NCBI GenBank assembly: GCA_000434635.1
Contig: HF988104.1
Span: 31,856 to 42,124 of the forward strand
Source of the DNA: Firmicutes bacterium CAG:110
Lineage (GTDB): Bacteria; Bacillota; Clostridia; Oscillospirales; Oscillospiraceae
Reading direction: 5' to 3'
DNA length: 10,269 bases
The notes under the pieces were generated by a model. The model saw nothing but the letters and a program-made list of their open reading frames with translations, did no database searches and had not been told where the DNA came from. This document shows, in pieces, positions 6,289 to 10,269 of this stretch; the first letter of the stretch is position 1; each line of letters begins with the position of its first letter. The translations under genes and the position numbers were made by a program.

Positions 6289-7194
6289 TTACGCGGTCTG
6301 ATCCCGGGAGACTCTTCGCTGCAGCAGCGTCAGAAGCAGCACAATAACGCCCATCAGCACGGCCTGTGCTGCGGCGGAGCCAAAATCGAAGGTCGAGAAT
6401 GCAGTGTTGTACATATAATTCATCAGTTCATTGGTCGTGCCCAGCGGCGCACCGTCCGTAATCATCATGACATGGATATATGCGCCGAATGCGCCGATTG
6501 TCAGAACGGTCAGCAAATAATTTGTGGTATTGCGTACCATGGGAAGCGTAATGGCAAAGAAACGGCGGATGCCATTGGCACCGTCCAGCTCAGCCGCCTC
6601 ATAGATCTCCTGGGGAATTCCCTGCAAAGCGGCCATGTAAATCACCATGACCCAGCCTGTCCCCTTCCAGATACCAAACAACCACAACACCAGGTCGGCA
6701 GTCCAGGTATGCTGAAGCCAGGAGACCGGGCTTTCAACGAGGTGCAGCTGCATCAGAATGTAGTTGACCATGCCGCCCTTGCCGGACATAAACAGATATT
6801 TGAACACCATGGATACCACAACCCAGGAGGTGATGACCGGCAGGTAACAGATCACCTTGAACGCCGTCTGTCCCCGCCGGACGGAATTGACCAGACATGC
6901 CAGCACCAGTCCGCAGGCCATTTGTCCGGGTACCGTCACCAGGGCATACAGAATGGTGTTCCGGAACGCGACCCGGTAGTTCTGGTCTGACAGCAGGCTG
7001 AGATAGTTCCGGAGGCCGACCCATGCATTGGGTCGGTTCTGGATGACATTGAAGTCTGTAAAGCTGATCCAGATATTCCGAACCAGCGGATAAAGCACAA
7101 AAAGCGCCATCAGCACAAAACCGGCCAGCAGAAACGGCAATGCCTGCATCCACTGCTGCAGGCCGGCTTGCAATTTTCTTTTTCCCGTCTGCAT
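6289..7194 (-). CDS. Sugar ABC transporter permease, MalF type, 301 aa
   Basis: The first membrane subunit of the CUT1 importer. It begins with a short basic tail (QTGKRK), then a transmembrane helix (about 17-39, LPFLLAGFVLMALFVLYPLV), followed by five more hydrophobic segments. The EAA loop for ATPase docking lies at 199-220 (EAAELDGANGIRRFFAITLP). I take ATG 7194, with GAGGTG five bases upstream, as the start. An in-frame ATG at 7263 overlaps the upstream stop as ATGA, but it would add 23 atypical residues encoded by a strong hairpin (7221-7252) and lacks a separate ribosome site. It has no large MalF-type periplasmic insertion, matching Firmicute homologues. Confidence 0.9.
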   Translation of the reverse strand: MQTGKRKLQAGLQQWMQALPFLLAGFVLMALFVLYPLVRNIWISFTDFNVIQNRPNAWVGLRNYLSLLSDQNYRVAFRNTILYALVTVPGQMACGLVLACLVNSVRRGQTAFKVICYLPVITSWVVVSMVFKYLFMSGKGGMVNYILMQLHLVESPVSWLQHTWTADLVLWLFGIWKGTGWVMVIYMAALQGIPQEIYEAAELDGANGIRRFFAITLPMVRNTTNYLLTVLTIGAFGAYIHVMMITDGAPLGTTNELMNYMYNTAFSTFDFGSAAAQAVLMGVIVLLLTLLQRRVSRDQTA

Positions 7195-7220
7195 CGCTGC
7201 ACCTCGATTCGCCTGATTTC

Positions 7221-7252
7221 TTCCGCGAGGGGCTGTAACCCCCCTCGCGGAA
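7221..7252 (-). promoter_or_regulatory. Intercistronic 12-bp hairpin between binding-protein and permease genes
   Basis: TTCCGCGAGGGG (7221-7232) and CCCCTCGCGGAA (7241-7252) pair perfectly around an 8-base loop. On the minus strand no T run follows (GAAATC instead), so it is not a full intrinsic terminator. It begins eight bases after the binding-protein stop and ends before the permease ribosome site. Such hairpins often stabilise the upstream mRNA after processing and let the binding protein exceed the permeases. That role is inferred here. Confidence 0.65.
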
Positions 7253-7259
7253 CCGGAGA

Positions 7260-8564
7260 TCATTCCTGTGCCAGCAGCGCGTCGATCTGCGCTGCCGCGT
7301 CATCCAGCGCCTCCTGAGAGGACGCCTGCCCCCGGAGCACGCTCTCAAAGGCAGTGTTGAGGATCGTCTCAATGGTCGGCCAGCTGGAGCACGGGATCCG
7401 CGCCTGCGCCGTCTTCAGCTGTTCCATATACACCTCTACGTACGGCGAGCCGCTGGTATCCACCTTTTCCATGGCGGAGGAAGTAACCGGGATCATGCCG
7501 GCGCCCGCCATGGCAACCTGCTGTGCGTCCTCCAGCATAAACTTCATAAAGGTCCAGGCCGCGTCCTTTTTGCTGCTGGTCGAGGTCATGACGATGTCCT
7601 CGCCGCCTACAATGGAGATGCTCCGGCCGTCTACAGAGGGCATCAGCGCCGGCGTATAGGTGTCGAGCTTATCCTCAGAGCTGAAGAACCAGGGGCCTTC
7701 CACGATCATCGTATAGTTTCCGGCTTCAATGCCGCCCCATCCATCGGGCTGCTCTCCCATAATGGCGGGGCCAATGATGCCGTCCTTGTACCATCCCACG
7801 ATGGTATCCAGCGCCTTCACCGTATCCGGCCCGTTCAGGTAACCGGAAGTCGTCGTATAATCTGCGTCGGTGACGGAACCGCCCAGGGTCCAGATAAACG
7901 GGAGCATCGCCCAGTTATAGGAGCCGGACACGGCAAACAGCCATTTTTCCTCGGCGGGGTTGGTTTTGTCCAGAGCGCCCATCAGCGCATCCAGCGTCTC
8001 AGGCGGTGCGTCAAAGCCATACTCCTGAAGCACTGCATTGTTATATACGGCAACGGTGGTGTTGGCATTGAGGGGAAGGCCGTAATTCTGCCCCTTATAA
8101 AGTGTGGTGCTCATGGAGCCGGGCATAATGCCGGCGGATATGTCGTCAAACCCTGCATAATCGTTGAGACATTCCAGAGCGCCCAGCTTTGCCATCTGGG
8201 GAACCCATGTCAGATCCAGACGGATCACATCCGGGGCAGCGTCACCTGTAACGGCGGTGATCAGCTGCTCGTCCAGCCCCTCATAGGGCATCCGGATGGC
8301 GTTTACCTTGATATTCGGGTACTGCTGTTCAAACGCAGTCAGAACGCTCTCCGTAAAGATTTTTTCCTCACCTTCGCTGTAAGAATGCCAGAAGGTGATT
8401 TCAACCGGTTCCTGAGTATCCGGCGCCTCTGCGGCCGGGTTATTCTCCGTCTGCGCAGGGGCGGCATTTGCCTCCGTACCCGGATTCTGCGGGGTGTCCT
8501 TTGCACAGGCCGACAGGGAGAGCAGCATGGCTGCCGCAAGAATGAACGCTAAAATTTTCTTCAT
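7260..8564 (-). CDS. Sugar ABC transporter substrate-binding lipoprotein (SBP family 1), 434 aa
   Basis: The ligand-binding subunit of the CUT1 importer, anchored outside the membrane. ATG 8564 has GGAGG seven bases upstream; an ATG six codons earlier would overlap that ribosome site. The signal peptide MKKILAFILAAAMLLSLSAC ends in a lipobox with Cys20, followed by a Pro/Ala/Glu/Asn-rich linker to about residue 52. The mature domain starts VEITFWHSYSEGEEKIF, typical of family 1, and continues with FEQQYPNIKV, GDAAPDVIRLDLTWVPQ, and GWGGIEAGNYTMIVEGPW in the second lobe. Its position ahead of MalF/MalG-like permeases and two alpha-glucan hydrolases points to maltodextrin, isomalto-oligosaccharide or cyclodextrin as ligand. 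Ligand choice is inferred from context only. Confidence 0.93.
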   Translation of the reverse strand: MKKILAFILAAAMLLSLSACAKDTPQNPGTEANAAPAQTENNPAAEAPDTQEPVEITFWHSYSEGEEKIFTESVLTAFEQQYPNIKVNAIRMPYEGLDEQLITAVTGDAAPDVIRLDLTWVPQMAKLGALECLNDYAGFDDISAGIMPGSMSTTLYKGQNYGLPLNANTTVAVYNNAVLQEYGFDAPPETLDALMGALDKTNPAEEKWLFAVSGSYNWAMLPFIWTLGGSVTDADYTTTSGYLNGPDTVKALDTIVGWYKDGIIGPAIMGEQPDGWGGIEAGNYTMIVEGPWFFSSEDKLDTYTPALMPSVDGRSISIVGGEDIVMTSTSSKKDAAWTFMKFMLEDAQQVAMAGAGMIPVTSSAMEKVDTSGSPYVEVYMEQLKTAQARIPCSSWPTIETILNTAFESVLRGQASSQEALDDAAAQIDALLAQE

Positions 8565-8642
8565 ATGGTTTCCTCCGTTCAATTTTAAAGTGTGGGATAA
8601 ATGTCCGCTGCTGTGTTTGCTATCACCATGAAAAGATTCTGT

Positions 8643-8698
8643 TTTAAAGGAAATCCCCTACAATCTCTCAATTGTAACTGGTTACATTTTTGAGTAAA
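8643..8698 (-). promoter_or_regulatory. Operon promoter region (two candidate promoters)
   Basis: Two minus-strand candidates overlap. Candidate A: -35 TTGAGA (8671-8666), 17-base spacer, -10 TTTAAA (8648-8643). Candidate B: -35 TTTACT (8698-8693), 16-base spacer, -10 TACAAT (8676-8671). B would have the palindrome at 8673-8686 in its spacer and -10, the classic position for repression; in A the palindrome lies just upstream of -35. I cannot choose by eye. Confidence 0.5.
8673..8686. promoter_or_regulatory. LacI-family operator (or cre-like site) upstream of the transport operon
   Basis: TGTAACTGGTTACA has perfect six-base arms around TG. It nearly matches the palindrome in the regulator's own promoter (9730-9743; on the minus strand TGTAACCAGTTACA versus TGTAACCGGTTCCA). 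It also matches the CcpA cre consensus TGWAANCGNTNWCA at 13 of 14 positions, so CcpA binding is an alternative. Confidence 0.75.
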
Positions 8699-8722
8699 AA
8701 AACGCGTTTTATTTATTCGCGC
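8696..8722 (-). terminator. Weak terminator at the 3' end of the LacI-family gene
   Basis: On the minus strand CGCG (8721-8718, within the last codons) pairs with CGCG (8706-8703), with possible A-U extension. Seven T follow (8702-8696). The stem is short and its 5' arm overlaps the stop-codon region. It may only partly separate the regulator transcript from the operon. Confidence 0.35.
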
Positions 8723-9717
8723 ATTTTTGTTGACCCCCTCTCAATAATGCTGACAGGCAGAAGCAGATGTTCCGGACGCTGCTCACCTGCCCGCAGCTGC
8801 TGAATGAGCATTCTGGCTGCAGCCATGCCCAGACTGACCACATCAATTTTCACCACCGTCATTGCAGGCTCCGATACACTGGCGAGTACGCTGTCGTCAA
8901 AGGCAACCACCTGTACATCCTCCGGGATACGAACCCCACGCTTGGTGAGTTCGCGCATAAAATGGAAGGCAATGGCGCTGTCCGAGGCCACATAAGCCCG
9001 GCACAGACGATCCCGATGGGCTTCCACATAGGCGGCAATATCCGCCGGTGTCAGCAGTCCTTTCGCTGCACCGCACGCAGGCTCGGAAAGCCCTGCCGCC
9101 TCCAGGCAGCTCTTGTAACCGGCATACCGTTCCGCCGCAAACACCTTTTCAAAGCTGTTTGTCAAAAATCCGATCTCCGACGCGCCGGTTTCCAGAAGCC
9201 ATGCCGTCGCGCACCGCCCCGCCTCAATGTTGTCAATGTCCACCCACGCCGCCTGCTCCACAGAGGAGCGGCCGCCGATGACGAAGGGAATCTTGCTTTT
9301 CCAAAGCACCTCCAGAACCTGGGCATTGGCCAGTTCGCTGAGCAGAACCACGCCGTCGATCCGGTTTTCATTCACAATGGATTCCAAGGTGGAAACATTC
9401 TTGCTGCCAATATGGCAGATCATGAGATAGTAGCCTTCCCGTGCTAGCGCGTGCTCCAGGCCATACTGGATCCGCAGAAAATAGTCGTTGCCGTAGGTCT
9501 CCACATTGCTGTCGTCCACCACCAGCGCCACGGTATAGCTGTTGCCATGGAGAAGGCCCCGGGCCATCATGCTTGGCTGATAGTTCAGCGCCTCAATGGC
9601 CTGCCGGACTCTTTCCACGGATTGGGGTGCGATCAGCGGGCTGTTGTTCAGGTAGCGGGACACTGTCGCCACAGAAACGCCCGCATATTTGGCTACGTCA
9701 CGAATGGTTGGCTTCAT
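8713..9717 (-). CDS. LacI-family transcriptional regulator of the alpha-glucoside operon, 334 aa
   Basis: The N-terminal helix-turn-helix KPTIRDVAKYAGVSVATVSR (2-21) is canonical for LacI/GalR proteins. The hinge helix follows at about 47-57 (QPSMMARGLLH), with the Leu that normally wedges into the operator centre. A sugar-binding core of periplasmic-binding-protein fold follows (VALVVDD at 63-69; IDGVVLLSEL; VQVVAFDDS near the end). The length is normal. ATG 9717 is used because GGAG is six bases upstream and MKPTIRDVA is the usual start; ATG 9729 would place that ribosome site on its own start codon. It is transcribed in the same direction as, and just upstream of, the binding-protein/permease/GH13 genes. 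With matching palindromes at both promoters, it is most simply an autoregulated repressor induced by an alpha-glucoside. Confidence 0.93.
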   Translation of the reverse strand: MKPTIRDVAKYAGVSVATVSRYLNNSPLIAPQSVERVRQAIEALNYQPSMMARGLLHGNSYTVALVVDDSNVETYGNDYFLRIQYGLEHALAREGYYLMICHIGSKNVSTLESIVNENRIDGVVLLSELANAQVLEVLWKSKIPFVIGGRSSVEQAAWVDIDNIEAGRCATAWLLETGASEIGFLTNSFEKVFAAERYAGYKSCLEAAGLSEPACGAAKGLLTPADIAAYVEAHRDRLCRAYVASDSAIAFHFMRELTKRGVRIPEDVQVVAFDDSVLASVSEPAMTVVKIDVVSLGMAAARMLIQQLRAGEQRPEHLLLPVSIIERGSTKMRE

Positions 9718-9729
9718 ATTTCTCTCCAT

Positions 9730-9743
9730 TGGAACCGGTTACA
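9730..9743. promoter_or_regulatory. LacI-family autoregulatory operator (cre-like)
   Basis: TGGAACCGGTTACA is centred on ACCGGT with one asymmetric base per arm. It lies just downstream of the -10 of the regulator's promoter, over the expected +5 to +18. On the minus strand (TGTAACCGGTTCCA) it fits the cre consensus at 13 of 14 positions. A second ACCGGT at 9773-9778 touches the -35 and may be an auxiliary half-conserved site. Confidence 0.75.
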
Positions 9744-9754
9744 ATCTTTCCTTC

Positions 9755-9783
9755 AGTATAGGTCTTCAATTTACCGGTGTCAA
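9755..9783 (-). promoter_or_regulatory. Sigma-A promoter of the LacI-family gene
   Basis: Minus strand: perfect -35 TTGACA (9783-9778), 17-base spacer, -10 TATACT (9760-9755, 5 of 6). The predicted start is near 9748, about 31 bases before the ATG at 9717. The palindrome at 9730-9743 lies in the initially transcribed region. Confidence 0.85.
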
Positions 9784-9893
9784 TAGGGATTTCCCCCAAT
9801 GTTTTGTATGTAAATTTATGAAAAATAACAACAGTCTATGTCCTTTACACCTCAAAATCACGTTTTCTTTCGGCAGCTTCTCCTTCTGACAAT

Positions 9894-10013
9894 TCAAAAG
9901 ATAGGATATCGCATGCTCAATGCATCGCAGCCCAGCGTTCCGCTGGGGAAGCTCTTACCGCCATAGATTGCGGTGTCTTGCCAGAAATCCAGAGATAGAA
10001 TATTATGTTTCAT
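9894..10013 (-). CDS. Orphan 39-codon ORF or small structured RNA
   Basis: I do not recognise this product. ATG 10013 is preceded by GGAGGGG (10023-10017) at close spacing, and a plausible promoter lies 27 bases upstream. The peptide begins MKHNILSLDFWQDTAIYGG and ends SMRYPIF, with one Cys, no membrane segment and no signal peptide. The same DNA folds into two consecutive hairpins: CCCAGCG/CGCTGGG with a 3-base loop (9931-9947) and ACCGC/GCGGT with an 8-base loop (9957-9974). The transcript could therefore be a small RNA rather than, or as well as, an mRNA. It reads towards the LacI-family promoter. Confidence 0.35.
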   Translation of the reverse strand: MKHNILSLDFWQDTAIYGGKSFPSGTLGCDALSMRYPIF

Positions 10014-10039
10014 GTGCCCCTCCAAATTTGTTTTTGCTT

Positions 10040-10048
10040 ATTATAACA
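10040..10048 (-). promoter_or_regulatory. Extended -10 promoter upstream of the orphan ORF
   Basis: On the minus strand TGTTATAAT contains a perfect TATAAT (10045-10040) with the extended TGn element (10048-10046). The -35 region (TTTCTT at 17-base spacing) is poor, as is common for extended -10 promoters. Two TTGTCCTGT repeats lie further upstream at 10075-10106. Confidence 0.55.
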
Positions 10049-10074
10049 CATATGTTCTATAAAAGAAAGAGGGT

Positions 10075-10122
10075 TTGTCCTGTTTTTTCAAATGACCTTG
10101 TCCTGTGATTAGCCTGTTTTTT
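10075..10122. repeat. Direct repeats upstream of the orphan promoter
   Basis: TTGTCCTGT occurs at 10075-10083 and again at 10098-10106, 23 bp apart. CCTGTTTTTT occurs at 10079-10088 and 10113-10122, 34 bp apart. They lie in an A/T-rich stretch about 40 to 90 bases upstream of the predicted start at about 10033, where an activator or repressor could bind. They may also be slippage-derived low-complexity sequence. Confidence 0.4.
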
Positions 10123-10171
10123 TAAAATTTCCCCATAACCATAATGAGAGGGTAAGATGCTCGCCAAGTTG

Positions 10172-10220
10172 ATATGACCCCCAAATGTTGGACAGAGAAT
10201 CCGACATTTGGGGGTCATAT
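10172..10220. repeat. Near-perfect 21-bp inverted repeat inside the IS left end
   Basis: Bases 10172-10192 and 10200-10220 are inverted copies with one mismatch (T·G wobble in RNA), separated by seven bases (CAGAGAA). The second copy ends one base before the transposase start codon and contains its only G-rich ribosome-site candidate. A readthrough transcript would fold and hide it, a known way for insertion sequences to limit transposase expression. Confidence 0.8.
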
Positions 10221-10221
10221 T

Positions 10222-10269
10222 ATGTCCCAAATAAGCAATGAAATAAGGCTGGAAGCAGTGCAGCGGGTG
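10222..10269 (+). CDS. IS3-family transposase ORF A, first 16 codons
   Basis: From ATG 10222 the frame reads MSQISNEIRLEAVQRV to the window edge. The EIRLEAVQRV pattern matches the first helix of the helix-turn-helix domain in IS3-family ORF A proteins (consensus-like K/R-LEAV). It would recognise the element's terminal repeats, with ORF B supplying the DDE catalytic domain by frameshift. Both lie mostly or wholly beyond the window. The start codon comes immediately after the hairpin at 10172-10220. Too little is present to tell whether the gene is intact. Confidence 0.6.
   Translation, partial: MSQISNEIRLEAVQRV

Larger units (their letters stand above)
10170..10269 (+). mobile_element. Left end of an IS3-family (IS150-like) insertion sequence, continues past window
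   Basis: The end begins TG at 10170, and the bases TGACCCCCAAATGTTGGACA (10175-10194) strongly resemble the terminal repeat typical of the IS150 branch of IS3 elements (TGACCCC, then TTGGACA). A transposase-like ORF starts 52 bases in. The right end is not in the window, so length, target duplication and intactness cannot be judged. Confidence 0.7.

Noticed and set aside
7195..7263. ATGA-overlap start for the MalF-type permease
   Set aside because: The extra 23 residues are encoded by a hairpin and look unlike any permease N-terminus; a ribosome site supports 7194.
1..10269. CRISPR array, tRNA, rRNA, phage genes or a defence system
   Set aside because: No regularly spaced repeats, no cloverleaf or rRNA-like sequence and no defence or phage protein motifs were seen.

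Overview
The window looks like chromosomal DNA from a low-to-mid GC anaerobic Firmicute. My best guess is an Oscillospiraceae/Oscillospirales gut bacterium. The reasons are Clostridia-style lipoproteins with GGAGG ribosome sites, sigma-A promoters (TTGACA/TATAAT type), a dispersed 'CCTCTCCC…GGGAGGGG…GCGAAGCGAAG' repeat of a kind I associate with that group, and GH13 oligosaccharide genes. The taxonomic guess is inference only. Almost every gene reads on the minus strand, so the layout below runs from high to low coordinates.

Right edge (about 9784-10269): the left end of an IS3-family (IS150-like) insertion sequence points rightwards, with the first 16 codons of its transposase ORF A. Its terminal repeat is followed at once by an inverted copy of itself. 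Next comes a roughly 400-base stretch holding an extended -10 promoter and a 39-codon orphan ORF (or a small structured RNA) on the minus strand.

Centre (2070-9783): a self-contained locus for importing and degrading alpha-glucan oligosaccharides. A LacI-family regulator with its own promoter precedes a probable operon: a sugar-binding lipoprotein, two MalF/MalG-type permeases, a neopullulanase/cyclomaltodextrinase-like GH13 enzyme and an oligo-1,6-glucosidase-like GH13 enzyme. Near-identical palindromes lie in the regulator's promoter and in the operon's promoter region. Both hydrolases lack signal peptides, so intact oligosaccharides are probably imported and cut in the cytoplasm. No transporter ATPase is encoded here. 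A 12-bp hairpin separates the binding-protein gene from the permeases.

Left (1-1907): a sulfur/cysteine-like unit. An Rrf2-family regulator with an IscR-like set of cysteines is followed by a short dispersed repeat and a hairpin, then by an amino-acid-binding lipoprotein gene that runs off the left edge. The 257-base leader of the lipoprotein gene is the most interesting part of the window. It has a strong promoter overlapped by a CCTA-N9-TAGG dyad, with a second copy upstream and a near-copy at the Rrf2 gene's own promoter. It also has a 34-codon leader ORF with two Cys-Cys pairs, an intrinsic terminator, and a 10-base segment inside the leader ORF that is a perfect complement of the terminator's 5' arm. 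Together these look like ribosome-mediated, cysteine-responsive attenuation layered on Rrf2 repression.
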